Shown here: positions 44,201 to 53,215 of the stretch, piece after piece
How positions within the stretch are numbered: position 1 is the first letter of the stretch
Layout of the letters: every line of letters begins with the position of its first letter
Assembly: GCA_025454955.1 (NCBI GenBank)
Contig: JALONL010000001.1
Span: forward strand, 62,001 to 126,000
Reading direction: 5' to 3'
DNA length: 64,000 nucleotides
DNA from: Bacteroidia bacterium
Lineage (GTDB): Bacteria > Bacteroidota > Bacteroidia > Palsa-965
The notes under the pieces: generated by a model
Database searches by the model: none
What the model was told of the DNA's origin: nothing
What the model saw: the letters and a program-made list of their open reading frames with translations, nothing else
Program-made: the position numbers and the translations under genes

Positions 44201-45590
44201 GCGACTGTTCGATGAGTGTGCGGTAAAATTCGCGGCTGGCAATTATTTCTTCCTCGGCCTTTTTGCTTCGGGTAATATCGCGCGAAATGCCTTCTACGGC
44301 TATTGTTTTGCCCGAAGCGTCGATAATTCGTTTGTTACGCGTTTCGGTCCATATTATTTGTCCGTCTTTACGCACCCAGCGCACCACATAATTCTCTTCG
44401 TCGGTGCTGCCTTGTACAGGTTTCTTTTTCCCGGCAATTACCTCCTGCGAATGTATAAACGGACCCCGGTCGTCGGGGTGAATGAGGTTGAATCCGGCCA
44501 GCGGATCTTTATAAAATTCTTCGGGAGAATAACCGGTAATGGTTTCAATGGAAGGGCTTATGTATTCGTAATGCGGCGAAGGCTCTAGTGAAAGGCGGAA
44601 AATAATATCGTCGGCATTCTGGGCCAGCATTCTGAATCTTTCTTCGCTGGTGCGCAGGCGGTCTTCGGCTTCTTTCTGTTCGGTAATGTTGCGGGTAATG
44701 CCAAATGCGGTGAGTACGTTGTTGTCTGCATCGTATGTTTTCACCACATATTCTTCGAGCCAGAAATACTCCTTTGTTTTCAGGTGCAGAAACCGGTATC
44801 GGTATGTTTTTGGTAAATGGTCTTTTTTCTGCTCGCGCAGTATGCTTAACACTCCGGGCAAATCATCGGGATGGCAGTACTGACCGAATTTGAGCGGATC
44901 GTTGTAGTATTCATCATAATCCACACCCAAAAGGTCTTCGATATTGCTGCTCAGATAAAGCACTTTGGGTCTTCCCTGTGTGGAAAAATCGAAATGATAT
45001 ACTACCTGATTAATGGCATTGAGCACATTTTCGAGCGAGGCCTGACTTCGGCGGAGTTTTATTTCGGCCTCTACTTTTTCCGTCACATCGCGTATTACAC
45101 CTAAGTTTCCGTATATATCGCCGTTGTCATTCAGTTTGGGATAAACCGTTTCTTCAAGCCAAACGTATTTATCTTTTTTCTTGTGAAAAAGTCTGTATGT
45201 AAATGTCTGCGGTATTTTACTGATATACAGATTTCCGGTAGCCTCGCGTATGGCCTGCATATCTTCGGGGTGAATACGGCTTGCGAGTGCCGTGGCATTA
45301 TTCATGTATTCTTCCCTGCTTATGCCGTAAATATGTTCGATATGCGGACTGGCAAAGCGAATCTGGCGCAAGCCCTTACTGTCCATTTCCACATAATACA
45401 CAAACTCCAGAATGCGCGAAAAAATATTCTTTACCAGTTCCTGATCGGCATACCAGGCATCGTCGAGAAGGGTATCAATATGAATTTCCTCCGCGGGTTT
45501 GTCGCGCAGCTTTCCTTCATTATCAAGCAAGCGCCGCAGCCTCGATAATTCGTCAATCAGATCTTCTCGCGACCAGTTTTCGTAGCTCAT
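41253..45590 (-). CDS. Cytosolic sensor histidine kinase with nine PAS domains
   Basis: 1445 residues with no signal peptide or TM helix. There are nine consecutive PAS/PAC modules from about residue 55 to 1235, each ending in a phrase such as [26 protein letters not shown] or [13 protein letters not shown]. Then a HisKA_2 dimerisation/phosphoacceptor segment ([22 protein letters not shown], His at about 1250), and an HATPase domain ([25 protein letters not shown]). It signals to the LytTR regulator encoded 7 bases downstream. PAS 5/6 and PAS 8/9 are near-duplicates, with obvious DNA identity. The stimulus is unknown; PAS domains usually bind small molecules or gas ligands. Confidence 0.92.
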   Translation of the reverse strand: [1445 protein letters not shown]

Positions 45591-45615
45591 TCGGGGGTAA
45601 ATGATTTTTGGAATA

Positions 45616-47148
45616 TCAGCTTTTATCGGCCTCGAATTTCATTTTTATTCCGTCGTACTTTATTTCCTTATCGTCTTTGAAGGTAATGGTAAGAATGAGT
45701 ATTCCTTCTTCTTCGTAGTATTTCCAGTCGCCGTCTTTCATGCCGTAGGCATAAGTTCCGGTTTGCCATATTCTACCGTTTTCGTACCACCAGGTATGTT
45801 TTCCGTCGGGTTGGCCGTTTACATAGTTTCCTTCAAAACGCCTGCTGCCATTGGTAAGGTAAGTATGTTTCCATAATCCGTCGCGTTGATCGGCATGATA
45901 TACGCCTTCTTCGCGGTAATCGTTCATTTGGAAAAACCACGGACCTTCCTTGAGTCCGTCGAGATACTCGCCCTGTGTAATTACGTTTCCTTTTTCGTCG
46001 TACTCGGTCATTACTCCTTCACGCACACCGTCTTTATAATTTTCTTCGCGCAATAGCTGGCCGTTGTCGTAGTACCATTTCCATACGCCTGCGGGTCTTC
46101 CGCGGCTGTCGTATTTTCCTTTCTGGTCGGTTTTTCCGTTGGGATAATAAAACACCCAGTCGCCCACGCGCACACCGTTTTTATAATCGCCTTCTGCGCG
46201 CAGTTCGCCGGTTTCGTGATATTCTTTCCAATGACCCTGCTGCAGGTTTTTGCTGTCTAAAATTCCTTCCGAAATAAGAATACCGTCTTTGTATTGTTCC
46301 GAGCCGATAATTACTCCCGAAGTATCATATTGTTTAAAAACACCTTCGGGCACACCGTCTTTATAATTGCCCACTTCTTTCGGGCGACCGTTTCTATGGC
46401 GTGTGGTAACTGTTTCAATGGTGGCCAGTTCGGGCGGGTTTTTTACCAATACCCCGTTTTCCCATTTGGTAATGGAAAGCAGGTTGCCTTTTTCGTTGTA
46501 TTCCTTAAAGTAGCCGTTTTTTTTATCGTTCAGGTAACGCCCTTCAATATGTGTTTTTCCGTTCGGATAAAACTCTTTCCACACACCCTGTTTCAGTCCG
46601 TTGGCATCGCGGCGGTTGAGGCGTTCGGTGCTTTTTACAAAGCCGCCTTTGTATTCGGTAATGGTAATGATGGTGCCGGTTGTGTCGAATTCAAAGCCGG
46701 TACCGTTTTCGCGGCCTTCGGTAAAGGGAATGGTTTGCTGTACTTTTCCGCCGGCAAAAAACTCGCGCACGGTACCGTGTATGGTGTCGTTTCTGAACGG
46801 TTCTTCGCGTTTGAGCAAACCGTTTTCGTCGAAAATCTGTTTTGGGCCGTCTTTACGTCCGTTTTTGTAGGTGTAGGTAATGGTGGGAATTCCTTTTTCG
46901 GAGTAAAATTTCCAGGTACTATCGAGCTGAAAATTGCGGCGGTTGCCTTCCGATTTGAGTTTGCCGTTTGGGTAATACGTTTTCCAGTAACCTTCGGGCT
47001 TTTCGTTTTTGAGGCGGCCTTCGCTGTATATTTTTCCGTTTTCGTAATACAAACGTGTGTATCGGCCGGTGTCGGCAGGCTGTTGTGCTGCAAGCCCGAT
47101 GCTATACACCAGGGCAAGCAGGATAAAACAAAAACGGATGCTGTACAT
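45616..47148 (-). CDS. Secreted MORN/YwqK-like repeat protein
   Basis: 510 residues. The signal peptide (MYSIRFCFILLALVYSIGLAAQ) is followed by about 18 repeats of the MORN/YwqK pattern, such as YYENGKIYSEGRLKNEKPEG, YYPNGKLKSEGNRRN and WYENGRIWQTGTYAYG. The repeats probably form an extended beta structure. YwqK-like proteins have been annotated as antitoxins, but in Bacteroidota long secreted members like this are more likely envelope proteins. It lies 25 bases upstream of the kinase start in the same orientation, but a shared transcript is uncertain. Function unknown. Confidence 0.8.
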   Translation of the reverse strand: MYSIRFCFILLALVYSIGLAAQQPADTGRYTRLYYENGKIYSEGRLKNEKPEGYWKTYYPNGKLKSEGNRRNFQLDSTWKFYSEKGIPTITYTYKNGRKDGPKQIFDENGLLKREEPFRNDTIHGTVREFFAGGKVQQTIPFTEGRENGTGFEFDTTGTIITITEYKGGFVKSTERLNRRDANGLKQGVWKEFYPNGKTHIEGRYLNDKKNGYFKEYNEKGNLLSITKWENGVLVKNPPELATIETVTTRHRNGRPKEVGNYKDGVPEGVFKQYDTSGVIIGSEQYKDGILISEGILDSKNLQQGHWKEYHETGELRAEGDYKNGVRVGDWVFYYPNGKTDQKGKYDSRGRPAGVWKWYYDNGQLLREENYKDGVREGVMTEYDEKGNVITQGEYLDGLKEGPWFFQMNDYREEGVYHADQRDGLWKHTYLTNGSRRFEGNYVNGQPDGKHTWWYENGRIWQTGTYAYGMKDGDWKYYEEEGILILTITFKDDKEIKYDGIKMKFEADKS

Positions 47149-47213
47149 TATCGTTTGCCCGGCTTACGGTTGTTTTTTGCCAAGCGTTCTAAGATAAGTA
47201 AAAAACTCAGGCT

Positions 47214-48149
47214 CTAAAGCTGTAAATATCTCAGTGTATGTTCTCCGTTGTTCAGCGAAACCATATATGTTCCGGGTAAAAGCGAAAGACGGGCAAATTC
47301 AAACGATTCGGCCGGATTGATGTTTGCCCTTTCAAATACTTTCCGGCCCGATAAATCGGTTATGGTGATCTGCCAGGGCAAAGTGTATCCGGTTTGTAAT
47401 ATGGCCTGCGACGAGGGATGATTAATGAGTTTTGGCTCATTGGCTGATACCGGCGAAACAGCAGTAGGAAACAGCCCGAGCTCCAGATCAATCATACGCA
47501 GTAACTCCACCTTATCATTCCATCCGAGGCCGTATTTACCACGTACCACACCATTTTCGGAAAGTACATACGACATATTGGGTGCGGGGCCAAATGTGCT
47601 CAGCCAGGTGTTGCAGGTATCATCGGCCAGGAGAATGTGATTTACCGGGCAGTTGGCCAGTGTGGTGTTCATCATGTTCAGCCTGTGGCCATACGTTTGT
47701 TGTTGCGGAAATGAAATGCCGGCCGCAATGTTTGTGCCTACTACCCAGGGCCCGTAAGCGTAAGGCGAATTCCACGGGAGTTCGGGGTGTGCTTCGAGTG
47801 TATAAACCAGCAGGATGTGAATGAGCGTATCGTAAGCCACATTCATTTGCGGAATAAGGTTGGTAAGGCAATTCCGGAACTGCGGACAGGTGTAGCTGCC
47901 CGAAATCAATATTACCGGCTTACCCTGTCCGAAATAAGAATAAAGTGAATGTGCTGTGTTGGCCGAATCGTAAAGTGTAAAATCGGGCACGGTGGTTCCA
48001 ACCTGGTAACCGGCATTGAGAAACATGCCCGAACTGTCCACGTAAGGCGCAAAGGAGCAAATAGAATCCGAAACCGACGGGGCGGTTTGCGCCTGCATTG
48101 TAAAATTGCCGAAAAAGAAACAAAAAATAGCTACAACTATTATCCGCAT
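47214..48149 (-). CDS. Deiodinase-like thioredoxin-fold T9SS cargo protein
   Basis: 311 residues with a signal peptide ending at MQAQ. Residues 45-235 have a thioredoxin-like fold: VGTTVPDFTLYDSANTAHSL, then ISGSYTCPQFRNC (Cys88, Cys94), which lines up with the GSCTUPPF selenocysteine site of iodothyronine deiodinases with Cys in place of Sec; then VYTLEAHPELPW (the EAHP motif) and LADDTCNTW. The C-terminus from EPKLINHPSSQAILQ to YLQL is a T9SS type A sorting domain. A surface or secreted redox enzyme is likely, with an unknown substrate. Family match by eye only. Confidence 0.72.
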   Translation of the reverse strand: MRIIVVAIFCFFFGNFTMQAQTAPSVSDSICSFAPYVDSSGMFLNAGYQVGTTVPDFTLYDSANTAHSLYSYFGQGKPVILISGSYTCPQFRNCLTNLIPQMNVAYDTLIHILLVYTLEAHPELPWNSPYAYGPWVVGTNIAAGISFPQQQTYGHRLNMMNTTLANCPVNHILLADDTCNTWLSTFGPAPNMSYVLSENGVVRGKYGLGWNDKVELLRMIDLELGLFPTAVSPVSANEPKLINHPSSQAILQTGYTLPWQITITDLSGRKVFERANINPAESFEFARLSLLPGTYMVSLNNGEHTLRYLQL

Positions 48150-48203
48150 GGAGAAGATAACATTTTACTGCCTGATTTTGTTTGAAACCAGCTGTAAATC
48201 AGT

Positions 48204-48641
48204 TCAGCACGGAATTTTATTTACGCGGTTGGCGTGACGGCCGCCTTCAAATGCTGTATTCAGAAATTTGTCGATACAGGCCTTCGCCTCGTCGGTACTG
48301 ATAAACCGGGCGGGCAGCGAAATGATATTGGCATCGTTATGCTGGCGGGCAAGTTCGGCTATTTCCGGTTTCCAGCACAATGCGGCACGTATGCCGGCGT
48401 GTTTGTTGGCGGCCATGCTTATACCGTTGCCCGATCCGCAGATAAGTAAACCCAGCTCTGCTTCTCCTTTTTCCACGGCACTGGCCACCGGGTGCGCAAA
48501 ATCAGGATAATCCACGCTTTGCTCTGTATGTGTGCCGTGGTCGGTAACTTCGTAACCCAGCGAACGCAGGTAAGCCACCATTTCCTGTTTCAGTGCAAAG
48601 CCGGCATGATCGCTGCCTGCGGCCAGTTTTTTGTAAGACAT
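48204..48641 (-). CDS. rpiB: Ribose-5-phosphate isomerase B
   Basis: 145 residues, normal length. It interconverts ribose-5-phosphate and ribulose-5-phosphate in the non-oxidative pentose phosphate pathway. Visible: SDHAGFALKQEMVAYL at the N-terminus, VDYPDFAH, the active-site Cys in LLICGSGNGISMAANK (about residue 72), and RHANRVNKI at the C-terminus. The start ATG 48641 gives MSYKKLAAGSDHAGF. It lies 54 bases upstream of the deiodinase-like gene. Confidence 0.95.
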   Translation of the reverse strand: MSYKKLAAGSDHAGFALKQEMVAYLRSLGYEVTDHGTHTEQSVDYPDFAHPVASAVEKGEAELGLLICGSGNGISMAANKHAGIRAALCWKPEIAELARQHNDANIISLPARFISTDEAKACIDKFLNTAFEGGRHANRVNKIPC

Positions 48642-49182
48642 AAGAAGTGTAGTTTTAACAGCGTAAAGTTAGGCCTTTTCTTCGTCCTTCCAGGTATCGC
48701 CTTCCGCGCACGTTAGTTAAGGGAACGTTATGAACAAACAAAGAACCTGTCAAAAAAATTGGTTCTGAAAACGAAGCATTTACACCGCCGTTTTTCAACA
48801 CAAAAACTGTGTGTTTTGAACAAAACCGGTTGTTAATTTGCCTAAAAAAAGATTTGGTGATTTCATATTCATTTTCCCTTAACAGGAGTTTTGACACTAC
48901 CAACAGCTGTTAAAAAAATATTGGCCCGAAAAAGCAAACAGGTTTTTGCTCATTTTTGTAAAGAATTCGATCAACAAAAGGCTGTAAAAAAAGCTGTACA
49001 CAGTGTGTTAATAATTATGTAACATACTGAAAAAGAAGCTCAGCCATTTTTACTCTTGTTCATAACATGTTACTGAGTAATGAAAACTGATTAATACAAG
49101 CATTCGGGCCCCGACTTATGCACCGTTTGAACAAGCTAATAGTAATAACATATATAAAAGAAATAAAATAAAATATAGAATT
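48642..49182. other. AT-rich intergenic region upstream of nadA
   Basis: 541 bases without a recognisable gene between divergent rpiB and nadA. It contains AT-rich sequence with an inverted repeat GTAACAT (49019-49025) and ATGTTAC (49067-49073), and a small palindrome TATGTAACATA (49016-49026). These could be regulatory but match no known NAD-pathway operator that I can confirm. Confidence 0.4.
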
Positions 49183-50169
49183 ATGAATAATACAGTAGCC
49201 GAAAAAGGCTGGCTTAATTTGCCCCCTGATCCGACCCTGGATTTGTTTGCCGAAATAAGCCGGCTGAAAAAAGAAAAGAAGATGGTGCTGCTGGCGCATT
49301 ACTATCAGGATGCCGATATACAGGATGTGGCCGATTTTATTGGCGACAGTCTGGGCCTGGCCCAGCAGGCGGCAAAAACCGATGCCGAAATTATTGTTTT
49401 TGCCGGGGTGCATTTCATGGCCGAAACCGCCAAGATCCTCAATCCGCACAAAAAAGTGCTCCTGCCCGACTTACGCGCAGGCTGCTCGCTGGCCGATTCG
49501 TGTCCGCCCGAAGCCTTTGCCGCTTTCAAGGCCCGGCACCCCGATCACATTGTGATTACCTACATCAACTGCACGGCCGATATCAAGGCGCTGAGTGATA
49601 TCATCTGCACATCGAGCAATGCAGAGCAGATTGTAAACAGCCTTCCGGCAGAGCAGAAAATAATTTTTGCTCCCGACCGCAACCTCGGTGCCTACCTGAA
49701 CAAGAAAACCGGCCGAAACATGGTGCTTTGGGACGGAGCCTGCATGGTGCATGAAATTTTCTCGCTCGAAAAAATTGCCCGCTTAAAGCAGCAACATCCT
49801 GAGGCAAAGTTCATTGCCCATCCCGAATGCGAAGCACCGGTGCTCGAACTGGCCGATTTCATTGGATCTACCACGGCCCTGCTCAATTTCACGAAGAAAG
49901 ACAGCGCAACAAGCTACATTGTGGGCACCGAAACCGGCATCCTGCACCAGATGGAGAAGGCATCGCCACATAAAACATTCATTCCGGCCCCTCCCAACAA
50001 CAGCTGCGCCTGCAACGATTGCCCGCACATGAAACTCAACACACTCGAAAAACTCTACGTGTGTATGCAGTACGAGCTGCCCGAAGTAACCATGACCCCC
50101 GAACTCATTGAAAAATCGGCCCGGCCCATAAACCGTATGCTGGAGCTTTCGGCGCAGTTCGGATTGTAA
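49183..50169 (+). CDS. nadA: Quinolinate synthase
   Basis: 328 residues. It condenses iminoaspartate with dihydroxyacetone phosphate to quinolinate in NAD synthesis, using a 4Fe-4S cluster. Cysteine ligands are visible in [13 protein letters not shown] (about residue 100), in the WDGACMVHE region (about 188) and in [15 protein letters not shown] near residue 285. The motifs [21 protein letters not shown] and [10 protein letters not shown] are family hallmarks. No nadB or nadC is adjacent. The upstream region is AT-rich and without an obvious Shine-Dalgarno sequence. Confidence 0.96.
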   Translation: MNNTVAEKGWLNLPPDPTLDLFAEISRLKKEKKMVLLAHYYQDADIQDVADFIGDSLGLAQQAAKTDAEIIVFAGVHFMAETAKILNPHKKVLLPDLRAGCSLADSCPPEAFAAFKARHPDHIVITYINCTADIKALSDIICTSSNAEQIVNSLPAEQKIIFAPDRNLGAYLNKKTGRNMVLWDGACMVHEIFSLEKIARLKQQHPEAKFIAHPECEAPVLELADFIGSTTALLNFTKKDSATSYIVGTETGILHQMEKASPHKTFIPAPPNNSCACNDCPHMKLNTLEKLYVCMQYELPEVTMTPELIEKSARPINRMLELSAQFGL

Positions 50170-50231
50170 TTAACATTTTACCTGTGGATAACCGCTCGTA
50201 ATGTGTGCATAACGCGCACCTTGCCGGCGGT

Positions 50232-50239
50232 TATCTTTG
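50232..50239 (+). promoter_or_regulatory. -7 element (TATCTTTG) of the M28 peptidase gene
   Basis: Exact TAnnTTTG match ending 4 bases before the chosen ATG at 50244, again predicting a leaderless transcript. No clear -33 TTG at the usual distance. Confidence 0.5.
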
Positions 50240-50243
50240 TTTC

Positions 50244-51812
50244 ATGCGCATTTCAGTTCAGGCTGCCGTTTTTGCAGCAATTTCTTCTGCCGTTTTGTTT
50301 TCCGCCATGGCACCCGATCAGAAAGATCCGGTGCGCATGAGCTATGCCCAAACAGTCACTGCAGCCGATTTAAGAGCACATCTCGAAGTTCTGGCCTCCG
50401 ATGCCTACGAGGGGAGGGAAACGGCTAAGAAGGGCCAGAAAATGGCTGCAGAGTACATTAAAAACCGTTTCCGCGAACTGGGAATACCCGAACTGCCCTC
50501 CGGAGGATATTACCAGAATGTGCCCCTCGAAGAATTTCTGCCCGGAAATGGTACTGTTACGGCCGGGACACAGTCTTTTTCGTTCGGCAAAGACTTTTTC
50601 TATACTTCGGGCACTACCGACCAGAATTTAACAGCGCCCGAAATGGTGTTTGCCGGCTACGGAATTGAAACCAAAGGCTGGAAAGACTACGGCAAACAAA
50701 AACACACCGGCAAAGTTGTAATCATTCTGGCCGATGAACCTGTGGATGCCACCGGAAAATCCATGATTACCGGCACCACCGAAAAATCGGACTGGAGCAC
50801 ACAACGCCGGCTTAAAATAAATTCGGCTCGCGATCGTGGTGCAAAAGCCCTGTTCATTGTGCTGCCCGAATACGAAAAGCGTAAACAGGAAATGCAGCAC
50901 GCCATTGAAACCACCACCCTGCAGCTTAAAGGCGTAAAAGACGAACCGCGTATGCCTGTGCTGTATATTTCGCCGCAAATGGCCAATGCCCTGCTGGGAG
51001 AAAAAACTGATGTGCTTGCACTGCGCGAAAAAATAAACCGCAAGGGAAAAAGCAAATCCATTGCGGTTAAACAACCCTGTTCAATTGTTATTCAACGCGA
51101 AAAGCGTGAAGTAATTACTGAAAACGTACTCGGCTACCTTGAAGGCAGCGATTTGAAAAACGAACTCATTGTAATTACCGCTCACTACGACCATATCGGC
51201 ATGGAAGGAAACGTGGTGTTTAACGGTGCCGACGACGATGGAACCGGAACTGTAACCATACTCGAACTGGCCGAAGCCTTTGTGAAAGCAAAAAAAGATG
51301 GTAAAGGGCCGCGCCGGAGTATTTTATTTATGACCGTTTCGGGCGAAGAAAAAGGCCTGCTGGGTTCTGAGTGGTACAGCGAACATCCGGTGTTTCCGCT
51401 CAGTCAAACGGTGTGTAACTTAAACATCGACATGATTGGCCGTTCTGATCCGGAGCATGAAAAAGATACGGCTGCTTACCTGTATTTAATTGGTTCCGAC
51501 AAGCTCAGCTCGCAGCTAAAAGTGGTGAGTGAAACGGCAAACAATACTTACTGCGGCATTAAACTCGATTACCGTTACGATGCACCGGACGACCCGAATT
51601 TCTTCTACTACCGTTCCGATCATTACAACTTTGCACGCAAAAATGTGCCGGTAATTTTCTACTTTAACGGAACCCATGCCGATTATCACAAAGAAACCGA
51701 CGAAGTAAACAAAATAAATTTCCCGCTCATGGAACGCCGCGCACGCTTAGTGTTTTATACAGCCTGGGAAATAGCCAACCGCGATGCACGTATTGTGGTG
51801 GACAAAAAATAA
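50244..51812 (+). CDS. M28 family zinc peptidase, secreted
   Basis: 522 residues from ATG 50244, which gives a signal peptide (MRISVQAAVFAAISSAVLFSAMA); an ATG 39 bases upstream lies before the -7 element. The N-terminal part has LRAHLEVLASDAYEGRETAKKG, typical of M28 enzymes. The zinc ligands are in ITAHYDHIG, NGADDDGTGT, VSGEEKGLLGSEWY and LNIDMIGRSD, with a later HxD-type His (YRSDHYNFA). A PA-like insert occupies about 100-270. It likely releases amino acids from peptides outside the cytoplasm. The stop is 5 bases from the LutB-type gene, so both are one operon. Confidence 0.9.
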   Translation: MRISVQAAVFAAISSAVLFSAMAPDQKDPVRMSYAQTVTAADLRAHLEVLASDAYEGRETAKKGQKMAAEYIKNRFRELGIPELPSGGYYQNVPLEEFLPGNGTVTAGTQSFSFGKDFFYTSGTTDQNLTAPEMVFAGYGIETKGWKDYGKQKHTGKVVIILADEPVDATGKSMITGTTEKSDWSTQRRLKINSARDRGAKALFIVLPEYEKRKQEMQHAIETTTLQLKGVKDEPRMPVLYISPQMANALLGEKTDVLALREKINRKGKSKSIAVKQPCSIVIQREKREVITENVLGYLEGSDLKNELIVITAHYDHIGMEGNVVFNGADDDGTGTVTILELAEAFVKAKKDGKGPRRSILFMTVSGEEKGLLGSEWYSEHPVFPLSQTVCNLNIDMIGRSDPEHEKDTAAYLYLIGSDKLSSQLKVVSETANNTYCGIKLDYRYDAPDDPNFFYYRSDHYNFARKNVPVIFYFNGTHADYHKETDEVNKINFPLMERRARLVFYTAWEIANRDARIVVDKK

Positions 51813-51817
51813 ACCTC

Positions 51818-53200
51818 ATGAGCGATTTTGCCACACGTTTTCAGCAGGCTGCAGAAGCAAAGGTGTTTGACCGCGAACACCGTAAAAAACTGCAGTTTAA
51901 CATTGGGCAGTACGATAAAAAAGTAATACAGGGCAAGCAGCAGTTCAGCAATATTGAACTTGCCCGCACCCGCGCTGCAGGTTTGCGCAACAAGGTGGTC
52001 GAAAACTTAGATAAATATCTTATTGAGTTTGAAGCCAATTTTCTGAAACGGGGCGGAAAAATTATCTGGGCCACCGATGCGGCCGAAGCAGCGCGCGAAA
52101 TTTCGCAGGTACTTTCAAAAAATAATATCACCTCGGTTATCAAATCAAAATCAATGGTAACCGAAGAAATTGGGCTTAACGAACACCTGAAAAAAGAAGG
52201 CATCGAGTCGCTCGAAACCGATCTTGGCGAATACATTCAGCAAATAGACAACGAAGCGCCTTACCACATTGTTACTCCGGCCATGCACAAGTCGAAGGAA
52301 GATGTGGCCAAACTTTTTCACGAGAAAAAAGGCACCGCACCTGATATGACGCCAGCCCAAGTAATGGCCTGGGTGCGCGAACATTTGCGCGAAAAATACC
52401 TCAGTGCCGGAGCCGGAATTACCGGTGCCAATTTTCTTATGGCCGACAGCGGAACCATTGCCATAAGCGAAAACGAAGGCAATGCCGTATTGTCGATGGG
52501 TTTCCCGAAAATCCACATTGTGATTACCGGCATTGAAAAAATAATTCCCTCGCAAAACGACCTCGATTTGTTCTGGCCGCTGCTTTCCACGTATGGTACA
52601 GGCCAGCAGCTTACCGTGTATAACACCATTATTGGCGGCCCGCGCCAGAATGGCGAAACCGACGGGCCCGAAGAACTCATTCTCGTATTGCTCGATAACG
52701 GCCGCACCAGTCTGCTTGCCCAAACCGAACAACGCCGCGCACTGGGCTGCATACGCTGCGGGGCCTGCCTCAATGCCTGCCCCGTGTACGAAGGCATTGG
52801 CGGACACGCCTACAACGCCACCTACAGCGGGCCAATAGGCTCTGTACTCATGCCGTGGATGGGCGGAATGGAAAATTACCGCCACCTCAGCAATGCCTCC
52901 TCGCTTTGCGGAAAATGCACAGAAGTTTGTCCGGTAAAAATAGACCTGCACAAACTTCTGCTCTACAACCGCCGCGATGCCAACCAGCAGGGCATGGCCA
53001 CCAAAACCGAAAACGTAATGTGGTTTTTCTGGAAAGGAGCCATGCTCAAACGCAGCAAAATGGAAAAAGGCGGATCGAAACTTAAAAACTTCATGCTGCG
53101 TCAGTTTTTCCGCAAACAATGGGGCAATCGCCGCGAACTGCCTGCTGTGGCGCCTAAATCTTTCAACCAGATCTGGCGCGAAAGAAAAGGTATCAGGTAA
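51818..53200 (+). CDS. LutB/LldF-type iron-sulfur protein
   Basis: 460 residues. The N-terminal LUD domain (residues 60-280) has TDAAEAAREIS, SKSMVTEEIGL and the LMADSGTIAISENEGNA motif. The C-terminal part has two 4Fe-4S motifs: CIRCGACLNACPVYEGIGGH (about 305) and LCGKCTEVCPVKIDLH (about 365). Homologs act in L-lactate oxidation together with LutA and LutC, neither of which is in this window. It sits 5 bases after the M28 peptidase gene. A different redox role is possible. Confidence 0.88.
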   Translation: MSDFATRFQQAAEAKVFDREHRKKLQFNIGQYDKKVIQGKQQFSNIELARTRAAGLRNKVVENLDKYLIEFEANFLKRGGKIIWATDAAEAAREISQVLSKNNITSVIKSKSMVTEEIGLNEHLKKEGIESLETDLGEYIQQIDNEAPYHIVTPAMHKSKEDVAKLFHEKKGTAPDMTPAQVMAWVREHLREKYLSAGAGITGANFLMADSGTIAISENEGNAVLSMGFPKIHIVITGIEKIIPSQNDLDLFWPLLSTYGTGQQLTVYNTIIGGPRQNGETDGPEELILVLLDNGRTSLLAQTEQRRALGCIRCGACLNACPVYEGIGGHAYNATYSGPIGSVLMPWMGGMENYRHLSNASSLCGKCTEVCPVKIDLHKLLLYNRRDANQQGMATKTENVMWFFWKGAMLKRSKMEKGGSKLKNFMLRQFFRKQWGNRRELPAVAPKSFNQIWRERKGIR

Positions 53201-53215
53201 TATTTTTTACACATA

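Noticed and set aside
45616..47148. YwqK-like protein as a toxin-antitoxin component
   Set aside because: It has a signal peptide and no adjacent toxin gene; the MORN-type repeats are better explained as a secreted repeat protein.
47214..48149. Selenocysteine in the deiodinase-like active site
   Set aside because: The codon is TGC, not TGA, so the residue is cysteine.
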